Positions 11,002 through 19,240 of a stretch of DNA of 64,000 bases are shown in pieces. The stretch's first letter is position 1; each line of letters opens with the position of its first letter. Both the position numbers and the translations under genes were made by a program. Location: positions 4,387,501-4,451,500 of the forward strand of contig NZ_LR134318.1 of assembly GCF_900636825.1 (NCBI RefSeq), given 5' to 3'. Source of the DNA: Pseudomonas fluorescens (GTDB lineage Bacteria; Pseudomonadota; Gammaproteobacteria; Pseudomonadales; Pseudomonadaceae). Under the pieces are notes generated by a model. That model made no database searches. It was given only the letters and a program-made list of their open reading frames with translations, and had not been told where the DNA came from.

Positions 11002-11030
11002 CGCCCCGACTGGTTCGGGGCGTTTTTTTT
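11002..11030 (+). terminator. Rho-independent terminator of fabAB
   Basis: A CGCCCCGA/TCGGGGCG stem with a five-base loop is followed by nine T residues, about 30 bp after the fabB stop. Confidence 0.93.
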
Positions 11031-11072
11031 TAACTACAGAAAACTTTAGCGCACGACTGATCGTTACTGATC

Positions 11073-11148
11073 GTTCCCACGCTCTGCGTGGGAATGCCTC
11101 AGGGGACGCTCCGCGTCACTGGACGCGGAGCGTCCCCTGAGGCATTCC
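11073..11148. repeat. Nested inverted repeat (CGTTCCCACGC family)
   Basis: A small palindrome TTCCCACGCTCTGCGTGGGAA is nested beside a second one whose 27-bp arms (11091-11117 and 11122-11148) are perfect reverse complements around ACTG. A short relative of the first part recurs at 40256-40277, so this is a dispersed family distinct from the GTAGGAGCTGCC class. Together with the adjacent REP it fills the gap between fabB and the next gene. Confidence 0.85.
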
Positions 11149-11174
11149 GATCAAAAATGACTCAACACACATCC

Positions 11175-11262
11175 GTGTAGGAGCTGCCGAAGGCTGCGAT
11201 CTTTTGACTTTGATTTTTAAAAGACAAGATCAAAAGATCGCAGCCTTCGGCAGCTCCTACAC
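11175..11262. repeat. REP inverted pair
   Basis: Arms GTGTAGGAGCTGCCGAAGGC... and its reverse complement enclose an AT-rich centre of about 20 bp. It is a typical head-to-head pair of the main REP class in this window. Confidence 0.9.
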
Positions 11263-11391
11263 AAGGGTTCGCATTGGTCTGGAGATGAAACTTCTGTCAT
11301 GAAACTTCGCCCGCTGCGACCGAATGTCGCGGTTTGCGCGGGCTGCAGCACTGTTGCGAAATACGCAACAACACCTTGCGCCAATTGGCGG

Positions 11392-11421
11392 TTTACTTAG
11401 CTGGCTAACAAATCCTATAAC
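11392..11421 (+). promoter_or_regulatory. Candidate sigma-70 promoter of the 62-residue protein gene
   Basis: TTTACT (11392-11397) and TATAAC (11416-11421) are separated by 18 bp, about 50 bp before the ATG. A short inverted repeat GTTGCG-AAATA-CGCAAC lies just upstream at 11353-11369. Assigned by inspection only. Confidence 0.4.
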
Positions 11422-11472
11422 AGAGTCCTGCACACGCCTTGCTGCAGATAACTTGAGATTTGGAGCTAGCAG

Positions 11473-11661
11473 ATGACTGTAAAAGTAACTGAACGCGACG
11501 ATTCACACATGTCCCACGAAGGCGTAGCCGCCGGTATTCGCATCTGGGATGTGCATCAACAAGACCTGCTGGTCGGCATGTTCCACAACGAGATCGACGC
11601 CCACAACTACAAGGCCGAGCTGGAAGTGCAGGAACAGCAAAGAGATCTGAAATCTGCCTGA
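11473..11661 (+). CDS. Small conserved hypothetical protein
   Basis: A 62-residue soluble, acidic protein starting MTVKVTERDDSHMSHEG. It has a GGAG ribosome site 7 bases before the ATG, a plausible promoter and a strong shared terminator, so it looks like a genuine single-gene unit. No domain is recognised; the middle (IRIWDVHQQDLLVGMFHNEIDAHNYKAEL) alternates hydrophobic residues as a small beta-alpha fold would, and the C-terminus is a charged helix rich in E and Q. The gene stands alone between fabB and a DUF2058 gene on the opposite strand. I do not assign a function. Confidence 0.75.
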   Translation: MTVKVTERDDSHMSHEGVAAGIRIWDVHQQDLLVGMFHNEIDAHNYKAELEVQEQQRDLKSA

Positions 11662-11676
11662 AGCAAACACAGCATT

Positions 11677-11716
11677 GAAAACGACGAACCCCGCCAAGAG
11701 CGGGGTTCGTCGTTTT
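11677..11716. terminator. Bidirectional terminator between convergent genes
   Basis: A perfect stem, AAAACGACGAACCCCG with its complement around a short loop, carries A-tract and T-tract flanks, so it can end both the small protein gene (+) and the DUF2058 gene (-). Confidence 0.92.
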
Positions 11717-11730
11717 CCAGCCTCAGTGGC

Positions 11731-12273
11731 TTACCACATCAGATCGTCAGGGATCTGATAGGCCGCGTACGGATCATCCTCGGCGCTGACTTCTTCGGTC
11801 TGCACGTTGAGCTGAACGATGCGCTGCGGATCACGCTCCTGGATCTTCAGGGCGGCCTCGCGGGGGATCACTTCGTAGCCGCCGGCATGGTGCACGATCG
11901 CCAGCGCGCCACTGCTGAGCTTGTTGCGCATCAGCGTATTGACGCAGAGGCGCTTGACCTTCTTGTCGTCGACGAAGTTGTAGTAGTCCTCGGTATTGAG
12001 CTTTGGCAGGCGCGTGACCTCGATCAATTGCTTGACCTGTGCCGCGCGGGCCTTGGCCTCGGCTTTCTCCTGCTGCTGGCGATTCAGCTCCTGGTCACGC
12101 TTGACCTTCTCGGCCATGGCTTCCTGAGCCGCGCGCTGCTGCGAATCATCCAGCTCGATCTGGCCTTTGTGGGCCAGACGCTGCTGCTTCTGCTTGTCTT
12201 TGCTGACCTGCTTGGCCTGCTTTTGGTTGACCAGGCCTGCTTTGAGCAACTGGTCGCGAAGGGAAAGGCTCAT
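11731..12273 (-). CDS. DUF2058 (YaiL-like) protein
   Basis: A 180-residue, highly charged protein. The first 95 residues are a K/Q/E-rich likely coiled coil (LRDQLLKAGLVNQKQAKQVS, then alternating K, Q, E, R and A), followed by a compact domain with YNFVDDKKVKRLCVNT and GYEVIPREAA. This matches the DUF2058/YaiL family, often annotated as nucleoprotein or polyphosphate-associated, but with no settled function. It begins 27 bp after mazG on the same strand, so it is probably the last gene of the mazG unit, and it ends at the bidirectional terminator. Confidence 0.85.
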   Translation of the reverse strand: MSLSLRDQLLKAGLVNQKQAKQVSKDKQKQQRLAHKGQIELDDSQQRAAQEAMAEKVKRDQELNRQQQEKAEAKARAAQVKQLIEVTRLPKLNTEDYYNFVDDKKVKRLCVNTLMRNKLSSGALAIVHHAGGYEVIPREAALKIQERDPQRIVQLNVQTEEVSAEDDPYAAYQIPDDLMW

Positions 12274-12299
12274 TAATGCTTACTCACTTGGGCAACGGC

Positions 12300-13133
12300 T
12301 CAGCCGCAGCTGGGCAGATTCTTTTCCTGGCGTTTGGCTTCGCCCCACAGGGCGTCCAACTCTTCGAGGGTGCAATCTTCCATGGGACGGTGGGTATCGC
12401 GCAATGCCTGTTCGATAAAACGGAAACGTCTTTCAAACTTGCCATTGGCGCCACGCAATGCGGTTTCCGGGTCGACCTTGAGATGTCGTGCGAGATTGAC
12501 CACGGAAAACAACAGGTCGCCGATCTCGTCAGCCACGGCCACGGGATCGTTTTCGGACATGGCTTCGAGCACTTCATCGAGTTCTTCACGCACCTTGTCG
12601 AGCACCGGCAAAGCGTCCGGCCAATCGAACCCGACCTGCCCGGCGCGCTTCTGCAATTTGGCCGAGCGCGACAATGCCGGCAGCGTGGCCGGCACGTCGT
12701 CGAGCAAGGACAACTGCTCGGGCGCCGAAGCTTTCTCGGCGCGCTCTTCAGCCTTGATCTCTTCCCAGCGCTGCTTGACCTGCTCTTCGCTCAAGCGCGG
12801 TACATCGAGCGGCGCGTAGAGATCGCCTGTGGGGAATACGTGGGGATGACGACGAATCAGCTTGCGCGTAATGCTGTCGATCACCCCGGCGAACTCGAAG
12901 CGCCCTTCTTCCCTGGCCAGTTGGCTGTAATAAACCACCTGAAACAGCAGATCGCCCAACTCGCCCTGCAAGTGATCGAAGTCACCGCGCTCGATGGCGT
13001 CGGCCACTTCGTAGGCTTCTTCGAGGGTGTGCGGGACGATCGTCGCGTAGGTTTGCTTGATGTCCCACGGGCAACCGAACTGCGGATCGCGCAGGCGGCT
13101 CATCAGGTGGAGCAGGTCTTCAAGGCTGTACAT
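12300..13133 (-). CDS. mazG: Nucleoside triphosphate pyrophosphohydrolase MazG
   Basis: A 277-residue all-alpha NTP pyrophosphohydrolase that converts NTPs to NMP and PPi; in E. coli it lowers ppGpp by depleting nucleotides. Two MazG repeats are visible, each with the metal-binding EExxE and GDLLF signatures: first TLEEAYEVADAI and GELGDLLFQVVYY, second REELDEVLEAM and DEIGDLLFSVVN. The start MYSLEDLLHLM at 13133 is family-like; the longer frame reads into the REP element and is rejected. It lies directly downstream of relA, separated only by a REP pair. Confidence 0.96.
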   Translation of the reverse strand: MYSLEDLLHLMSRLRDPQFGCPWDIKQTYATIVPHTLEEAYEVADAIERGDFDHLQGELGDLLFQVVYYSQLAREEGRFEFAGVIDSITRKLIRRHPHVFPTGDLYAPLDVPRLSEEQVKQRWEEIKAEERAEKASAPEQLSLLDDVPATLPALSRSAKLQKRAGQVGFDWPDALPVLDKVREELDEVLEAMSENDPVAVADEIGDLLFSVVNLARHLKVDPETALRGANGKFERRFRFIEQALRDTHRPMEDCTLEELDALWGEAKRQEKNLPSCG

Positions 13134-13151
13134 AAAAATCTCACTCAACCC

Positions 13152-13236
13152 TGTAGGAGCTGCCGAAGGCTGCGATCTGTTGATGTTGTCTTTTAAAAAC
13201 AAATCAAAAGATCGCAGCCTTCGGCAGCTCCTACAG
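13152..13236. repeat. REP inverted pair between relA and mazG
   Basis: TGTAGGAGCTGCCGAAGGCTGCGATC and its reverse complement enclose an AT-rich centre. It sits within the relA-mazG intergenic gap and would be transcribed if the two are co-transcribed. Confidence 0.9.
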
Positions 13237-13244
13237 GGGATGCG

Positions 13245-15488
13245 TTACGGGGTACGGTTACGCCGCGTTTCGATGATGTTCGGCAGTTGGGATATGCGTC
13301 CCAGCAGCCGCCCCAGCGCATCCAGGCCGGGGATCTCGATGGTCAGCGACATCAGCGCGGTGTTGTCTTCCTTGTTCGAACGGGTATTGACCGCCAGCAC
13401 GTTGATGCGCTCGTTGAGCAGCACTTGCGAGACGTCACGCAGCAGGCCGGAACGATCGTAGGCACGGATGATGATGTCCACCGGATAGGTGAGCACCGGC
13501 ACTGGCCCCCAGCTGACCTGAATGATCCGCTCCGGCTCGCGCCCGCCCAGTTGCAGCACCGATGCGCAGTCCTGTCGGTGAATGCTCACGCCACGCCCCT
13601 GAGTGATGTAGCCGACGATCGCATCGCCCGGCAGCGGCTGACAGCAGCCGGCCATCTGCGTCATCAGGTTGCCGACGCCCTGGATCTGGATATCGCCACG
13701 CTTGCCCGGTTTGTAACCGGTGGCTTTGCGCGGAATCAGTTCCAGCTGTTCGTTGCCGCGCTCCGGCTCGACCAGTTGCTGCGCAAGATTGACCAGTTGC
13801 GCCAGACGCAGATCGCCCGCACCGAGGGCGGCGAACATGTCTTCGGCGGTTTTCATGTTGGCTTTTTCAGCCAGTTTGTCGAAATCCACCGCAGGCAGGC
13901 CGAGGCGCGTCAGTTCGCGCTCGATCAGGGTTTTACCGGCCGCGACGTTCTGATCGCGCGCCTGCAATTTGAACCAGTGAACGATTTTCGCCCGCGCCCG
14001 TGAGGTGGTGACGTAACCGAGGTTGGAGTTCAGCCAGTCGCGACTCGGCGTGCCATGTTTGCTGGTGATGATCTCGACCTGTTCACCGGTTTGCAGGCTG
14101 TAGTTCAGCGGGACGATACGCCCGTTGATCTTCGCGCCACGGCAGTTGTGGCCGATTTCGGTGTGCACGCGGTACGCAAAGTCCAGCGGCGTCGCGCCTT
14201 TGGGCAAGTCGATGGCGTGACCATCCGGGGTGAAGATGTAGACCCGATCCGGCTCGATATCGACACGCAGCTGTTCCGCCAGACCGCCGATGTCGCCCAG
14301 CTCTTCATGCCATTCGAGCACCTGACGCAGCCAGGAGATTTTCTCTTCGTAGTGGTTCGAGCCGGATTTGACGTCGGTGCCTTTGTAGCGCCAGTGCGCA
14401 CAGACGCCGAGTTCGGCTTCTTCATGCATCGAATGGGTGCGGATCTGCACCTCGAGCACTTTGCCTTCCGGGCCGATCACAGCAGTGTGCAGCGAGCGGT
14501 AGCCGTTCTCTTTCGGGTTGGCGATGTAGTCGTCGAATTCTTTCGGGATGTGCCGCCACAAAGTGTGGACGATACCCAGCGCGGTGTAGCAGTCGCGCAT
14601 TTCCGGCACCAGCACACGCACGGCGCGCACGTCGTAGATCTGGCTGAATTCCAGACCCTTGCGCTGCATTTTGCGCCAGATCGAATAGATGTGTTTGGCC
14701 CGCCCGCTGATGTCGGCATCAACGCCGGTGGCCTGCAATTCGTCCTTGAGCTGGGTCATCACGTCGCTGATGAAACGCTCGCGGTCGAGCCGTCGCTCGT
14801 GCAGCAACTTGGCGATCTGCTTGTATTGATCAGGCTCCAGGTAACGGAAGGACAAGTCCTCCAGCTCCCATTTGATATGACCGATGCCGAGGCGGTGCGC
14901 CAGCGGTGCGTAGATGTCGAAGACTTCGCGGGCGACCCGGTTGCGCTTTTCATCGTCGGCGGTTTTTACCGCGCGGATGGCGCAGGTACGCTCGGCCAGT
15001 TTGATCAGCGCGACACGCACGTCGTCGACCATGGCCACGAGCATCTTGCGCAGGTTTTCCACCTGTCCTTGGGTGCCCATGACCATCGATTGACGCGGAC
15101 TGAGGCTGGCGCTGATGGCCGCCATGCGCTGCACGCCGTCGATCAGCTTGGCGACCACCGGACCGAAGCGCTGGCCGACCGCCGCGAGTTCGATCTGCCC
15201 TTCGCGTACGCCGCGATACAACACTGCAGCGACAAGCGAATCCTGGTCAAGCTTGAGGTCGGCGAGGATCTCGGCGATTTCCAGACCTGTGCTGAAACTG
15301 CCGGAGCCTTCGGCCCACAGATTCTTCTTGGCATTGGACTGCTGCTCGGCCTCGCGAGCGAACTCGCAGGCTTCTTTCAAGGCTTCGCGATCCAGTGCCA
15401 GATCGACACTGACCGCGTGATCGAGCCAAGCCTCGAGATTGATACTGCCGTCAGTGTTGATCGGCTGGTGTGCTCTCACCTGTACCAT
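13245..15488 (-). CDS. relA: (p)ppGpp synthetase RelA
   Basis: A 747-residue ribosome-associated alarmone synthetase. Domains in order: a pseudo-hydrolase region (about 30-190) that lacks the HDxxED catalytic pair of SpoT (AAVLYRGVREGQIEL in its place), the synthetase domain (about 240-380; RAKHIYSIWRKM, YDVRAVRVLV, GYRSLHTAV, EVQIRTHSMHEEAE), TGS (about 410-470; VYIFTPDGHAIDLPKGATPLDFAY), helical and zinc-finger region (MAGCCQPLPGD, HRQDC) and a C-terminal ACT domain. It makes ppGpp on amino-acid starvation. Flanked by rlmD and mazG in the usual Pseudomonas order. Confidence 0.98.
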   Translation of the reverse strand: MVQVRAHQPINTDGSINLEAWLDHAVSVDLALDREALKEACEFAREAEQQSNAKKNLWAEGSGSFSTGLEIAEILADLKLDQDSLVAAVLYRGVREGQIELAAVGQRFGPVVAKLIDGVQRMAAISASLSPRQSMVMGTQGQVENLRKMLVAMVDDVRVALIKLAERTCAIRAVKTADDEKRNRVAREVFDIYAPLAHRLGIGHIKWELEDLSFRYLEPDQYKQIAKLLHERRLDRERFISDVMTQLKDELQATGVDADISGRAKHIYSIWRKMQRKGLEFSQIYDVRAVRVLVPEMRDCYTALGIVHTLWRHIPKEFDDYIANPKENGYRSLHTAVIGPEGKVLEVQIRTHSMHEEAELGVCAHWRYKGTDVKSGSNHYEEKISWLRQVLEWHEELGDIGGLAEQLRVDIEPDRVYIFTPDGHAIDLPKGATPLDFAYRVHTEIGHNCRGAKINGRIVPLNYSLQTGEQVEIITSKHGTPSRDWLNSNLGYVTTSRARAKIVHWFKLQARDQNVAAGKTLIERELTRLGLPAVDFDKLAEKANMKTAEDMFAALGAGDLRLAQLVNLAQQLVEPERGNEQLELIPRKATGYKPGKRGDIQIQGVGNLMTQMAGCCQPLPGDAIVGYITQGRGVSIHRQDCASVLQLGGREPERIIQVSWGPVPVLTYPVDIIIRAYDRSGLLRDVSQVLLNERINVLAVNTRSNKEDNTALMSLTIEIPGLDALGRLLGRISQLPNIIETRRNRTP

Positions 15489-15589
15489 GCTGCTTTACCT
15501 TCCCTACGACGCAGATTCAATGCGTCAAATCGCTGATCCTCAATGCCCGTTCGCGCTCGCGGGGCTCCGGCGAGCGCTGTGCGGACAGA

Positions 15590-16966
15590 TCAGACGGATT
15601 CAGACGAGCCGTCCTGGCTCGCTTCAAATAACGCCATGGCCTCGACATGTGCCGTCTGAGGAAACATATCGAGAATCCCGGCACGTTTTAACCGGTAGCC
15701 CTGCTTGATCAATTCCACCGTGTCGCGCGCCAGCGTCGCCGGGTTGCAGGACACGTACACCAACCGCTTGGCACCCAGGGTCGCCAGCTTGCGTACCACC
15801 TCGAAAGCACCATCACGTGGTGGGTCCAAGAGTACCGCAGAAAAGCCGTTTCCGATCCACTGGGCATCGGTCAAAGGCTGGGATAAATCGGCTTGAAAAA
15901 ACTTTGTGTTATGCAAATTGTTACTGGCAGCATTGGCTTCGGCGCGATCAACCATGGTTTGCACGCCCTCCACCGCCACCACTTCACGCACGCGCCTGGC
16001 GAGCGGCAAAGCGAAGTTGCCCAGACCGCAGAACAGGTCGAGGACACGTTCGTCGGCGCACGGATTCAGCCAGTCCAGCGCCTGCGCCACCATCGCTTCG
16101 TTCACGCCGGCGTTAACCTGAATGAAATCACCCGGGCGGTACGCCAGATCCAGATCCCACTGCGCGAGCCGATAGCCCAGCGATTGTGCGGCATCGACCG
16201 GTTGCGGCTCGCCTTCGCCATGCAGCCACAATTGCGCTCCATGGAATTGACAGAAGTCCTTGAGAATCGTCAGATCCGCTTCGGACAACGGCGCCATATG
16301 CCGCAGCAATACTGCCAGCGACGAACCACTGAACAGTTCGACATGCCCCAACGCTTGCGGTTTGCTCAAACGGCGGAGCATCTCCGGCAAACGGGTCATG
16401 ATCGGCTGCAAGGGCTGTACCAGCACCGGACATTCGCTGATCGCGACAATGTCCTGACTGCCAGCCGCGCGGAAACCGACTTCAAGTTTTTTCGCCTTCA
16501 TGTCCCAGCGCACCGCGATCCGCGCTCGACGGCGATAGCCAAACTCCGGGCCGGTCAGCGGCGGCGCCCACTCTTGAGGTTCGACAGCAGCGACGCGCAA
16601 CAATTGCTCGGCGAGCATGCGCTGTTTCAGGGCGAGTTGTTCGTCGTGCGGCAGATGCTGAACGCTGCAGCCGCCGCACCGACCGAAGTGCGGACATGCT
16701 GCCGGGCGACGCAATTCGCTGGCCTTGAACACGCGTTCGGTGCGCGCTTCGACCACTTTGCCGTGGGCGCCGAGCACGCGCGCTTCGACCTCTTCACCGG
16801 CAAGGGCACCGAGGACGAACCAGGTGCGCCCTTCGAAAAACGCGATACCGCGACCGTCATTGGCCAGACGCTCGATGCTCAAGCGCTGCTTTTTGCCGGT
16901 AGGAATTTGCGGGGCCTTGCTGCCGCCCGTGGGCTGGAAGCGCAGGCCTCTTTCGTGCTTGGCCAT
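15590..16966 (-). CDS. rlmD: 23S rRNA (uracil(1939)-C5)-methyltransferase RlmD
   Basis: A 458-residue SAM-dependent methyltransferase for U1939 of 23S rRNA. It has an N-terminal TRAM domain (about 25-85), the four-cysteine iron-sulfur motif starting CPHFGRCGGC (near residue 90), SAM-binding DLFCGLGNFALPLA (near 315), substrate loop LLDPPRDGA (near 382) and the catalytic-cysteine motif YVSCNPATLARD (near 410). The start is fixed by the overlap with cysM: the cysM stop and this ATG share one base (TGATG), implying coupled translation. Confidence 0.97.
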   Translation of the reverse strand: MAKHERGLRFQPTGGSKAPQIPTGKKQRLSIERLANDGRGIAFFEGRTWFVLGALAGEEVEARVLGAHGKVVEARTERVFKASELRRPAACPHFGRCGGCSVQHLPHDEQLALKQRMLAEQLLRVAAVEPQEWAPPLTGPEFGYRRRARIAVRWDMKAKKLEVGFRAAGSQDIVAISECPVLVQPLQPIMTRLPEMLRRLSKPQALGHVELFSGSSLAVLLRHMAPLSEADLTILKDFCQFHGAQLWLHGEGEPQPVDAAQSLGYRLAQWDLDLAYRPGDFIQVNAGVNEAMVAQALDWLNPCADERVLDLFCGLGNFALPLARRVREVVAVEGVQTMVDRAEANAASNNLHNTKFFQADLSQPLTDAQWIGNGFSAVLLDPPRDGAFEVVRKLATLGAKRLVYVSCNPATLARDTVELIKQGYRLKRAGILDMFPQTAHVEAMALFEASQDGSSESV

Positions 16967-17868
16967 CAGTTGGGCGCGTCGAAAATGCCGGTCGACAGGT
17001 AACGGTCGCCACGGTCGCAGATGATCGCGACGATCACCGCGTTTTCAACTTCGCGGGACAGGCGCAGCATCGCTGCCACCGCACCGCCCGAGGATACGCC
17101 ACAGAAAATGCCTTCTTCGCGGGCCAGACGCCGGGTCACGTCTTCGGCTTCGCTCTGCGCCATGTCGACGATGCGATCGACGCGGTCGGCCTGATAGATC
17201 TTCGGCAGGTATTCCTGCGGCCAGCGGCGGATCCCGGGAATCGCCGAGCCTTCCATCGGTTGCAGGCCGACGATCTGCACGCTGTCGCTCTGTTCTTTCA
17301 GATAGCGCGAAACGCCCATGATGGTACCGGTGGTGCCCATCGAACTGACGAAATGGGTAATGGAGCCCTGGGTCTGACGCCAGATTTCCGGGCCGGTGCT
17401 GGTGTAGTGCGCCTCGGGATTGTCGCCGTTGGCGAACTGATCGAGCACCTTGCCGCGGCCTTCGGCTTCCATGCGCTGCGCCAGATCGCGCGCACCTTCC
17501 ATGCCTTCTTCCTGGCTGACCAGGATCAGTTCGGCACCGTAAGCGGTCATCGCCGCTTTGCGCTCAGCGCTGGAGTTGTCGGGCATGATCAGGATCATCT
17601 TGTAACCCTTGATCGCCGCGGCCATGGCCAGCGCGATACCGGTGTTACCTGAAGTCGCTTCGATCAGCGTGTCGCCGGCTTGGATCTGCCCGCGCAACTC
17701 GGCACGGGTGATCATCGACAGCGCCGGACGGTCCTTGACCGAACCCGCCGGGTTATTCCCTTCGAGCTTGAGCAGCAGGGTGTTGCTGGTGGCGCCGGGC
17801 AGGCGCTGCAAACGCACCAGCGGCGTGTTGCCGACGCAATCGGCGATAGTTGGGTACTGCAAGGTCAT
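16966..17868 (-). CDS. cysM: Cysteine synthase B (O-acetylserine sulfhydrylase)
   Basis: A 300-residue PLP enzyme that makes cysteine from O-acetylserine and sulfide or thiosulfate. The PLP lysine is in NPAGSVKDRPAL (near residue 44), followed by EATSGNTGIALAMAAA, the phosphate-binding SSMGTTGTIMG and C-terminal GVSSGGAVAAM. The IRRWPQEYLP segment is typical of the CysM rather than CysK type. The start MTLQYPTIADCVGNTP was chosen by family alignment; the 13-codon longer frame has no support. First gene of the cysM-rlmD pair. Confidence 0.96.
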   Translation of the reverse strand: MTLQYPTIADCVGNTPLVRLQRLPGATSNTLLLKLEGNNPAGSVKDRPALSMITRAELRGQIQAGDTLIEATSGNTGIALAMAAAIKGYKMILIMPDNSSAERKAAMTAYGAELILVSQEEGMEGARDLAQRMEAEGRGKVLDQFANGDNPEAHYTSTGPEIWRQTQGSITHFVSSMGTTGTIMGVSRYLKEQSDSVQIVGLQPMEGSAIPGIRRWPQEYLPKIYQADRVDRIVDMAQSEAEDVTRRLAREEGIFCGVSSGGAVAAMLRLSREVENAVIVAIICDRGDRYLSTGIFDAPN

Positions 17869-17975
17869 GGCGTATTCGCAATCCAGACGTGCGGGGGCGC
17901 CTATCATACCGGCAAACCCGCGCAGCCCATATCACGCAAAGTGCGGTGCTTATGGTTTATGGGAATAAGCGCACG

Positions 17976-19002
17976 CTAGTCAGTGTTTTCTATGTGGGCG
18001 GTATCCAGTGCGTAGAACTCGTGCAACTTGGCTTGCAGCAACTGCTTATCCGGCAAACAGGTTTGATATTGCGCAATCAGCGCAGGCGAGAGGCTACGAT
18101 TGAGAGCGTACTCGACCACCTCATCTTCCTTGCTCGCACAAAGCAGAACTCCGATCGCAGGGTTTTCGTGAGGCTTGCGCACATTGCGATCCAGCGCCTC
18201 CAGATAGAAATCCAGCTTGCCGAGATACTCCGGTTCGAAACGCCCAACCTTCAGTTCTATAGCAACGAGGCAATTGAGCCCTCGGTGGAAAAACAAAAGG
18301 TCCAGCGCAAAATCCCGACCACCGACCTGCAGCGGATATTCGGAACCGACAAAGCAGAAGTCGCGACCAAGCTCGATCAGGAATTCCTTCAGGCGAGATA
18401 GCAGTCCGTGGTGCAGATCGGTTTCAGAATGAACGCTGGGCAGATCGAGAAATTCGACCATGTAGGAATCACGGAATATCTCGAGAGCTTCTGGGTGGGA
18501 TTGCTGCAATGCCGCGGAGGCTTTAGCCGGGTCGGTGGCGCTTCGCTCAAACAAAGCGGACTTGAATTGGCGTTCCAGTTCGCGCTTCGACCACTGCTCC
18601 TGAACGGCCATTCGCAGGTAGAACCCACGCTCCTCCGGGTGTTTGCTTTGGCTCAAAATGATCATGTTATGAGTCCACGGCAATTGTCTGACCAGTGGTG
18701 AGACAATTGGATCGTGCCGATATGTTTCATAAAACTGGCGCATGCGGAACAGATTTGGTCGTGTGAGCCCACGCAAGCCCGGTTGGGTATGCGCCAGATG
18801 AGCGGCCAGTTGGGTAATGACCGAATCGCCCCACTCCGCCCGCTCAATCTTGCGACTGATGTGCGCCCCCCACCTGCCAATAAAGCTCAATCAGCTGTGT
18901 ATTGACCGCTTGCATGGCCTTATGTCTGGAACTGTGAATCAGCGCGAGCACTTCGTTGAAAGGTTCGCCATCCGGGCTGCCAGTAAGGTTGGATACAGTC
19001 AT
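17976..19002 (-). pseudogene. PDDEXK nuclease DUF1016 (YhcG-like), frameshifted
   Basis: Two adjoining frames together make one DUF1016/YhcG protein of about 340 residues. The first (from MTVSNLTGSPDG at 19002) contains the N-terminal DUF1016 helix region ending LIELYWQVG and then stops soon after. The second resumes in another frame with GAHISRKIERAEWGDSVI and runs to 17976, carrying the PDDEXK nuclease core: RDFALDLLFFHRGLNCLVAIELKVG with acidic residues and the ExK pair. The break is a run of six C (plus strand) at 18866-18871; five would restore the frame. It could be a true mutation, a phase-variable tract or a sequencing error. Codon use is less GC-biased than neighbours, suggesting acquisition. 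Confidence 0.85.
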
Positions 19003-19148
19003 GCGCAATTCCTTGAAGATCAGTGGGAAGCACGAGCCTAACCCCTTCAGGAAGCTTGAAATGACCGCCGATGCAGCTTGGGAAATGTCGTACAAAAAAA
19101 GCAGAGCGCTCCCGCAAAACCGGAGGATTGGCCACCCTAATGGACTAC

Positions 19149-19240
19149 ATCGCGAGCAGGCTCACTCCGACACGGAACGCGCGTTATTCACACAACCTGC
19201 GCCGAACCCAGCTCCATTGTGGGAGCGAGCCTGCTCGCGA
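19149..19240. repeat. REP inverted pair (TCGCGAGCAGGCTC class) entering a kinase gene
   Basis: ATCGCGAGCAGGCTCACTCC at 19149-19168 and GGGAGCGAGCCTGCTCGCGA at 19221-19240 form the arms. The right arm lies inside the 3' end of the sensor kinase gene, so the repeat supplies part of its coding sequence. This is the second main REP class of the window. Confidence 0.85.

Noticed and set aside
13133..13202. Longer mazG start
   Set aside because: The extra codons are REP sequence and the conserved MazG N-terminus begins at 13133.
14055..15536. 493-codon open frame antisense to relA
   Set aside because: Shadow of relA with no homology that I can recognise.
17869..19187. Genomic island around the DUF1016 gene
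   Set aside because: Only one gene looks foreign; there is no integrase, tRNA or attachment repeat nearby.
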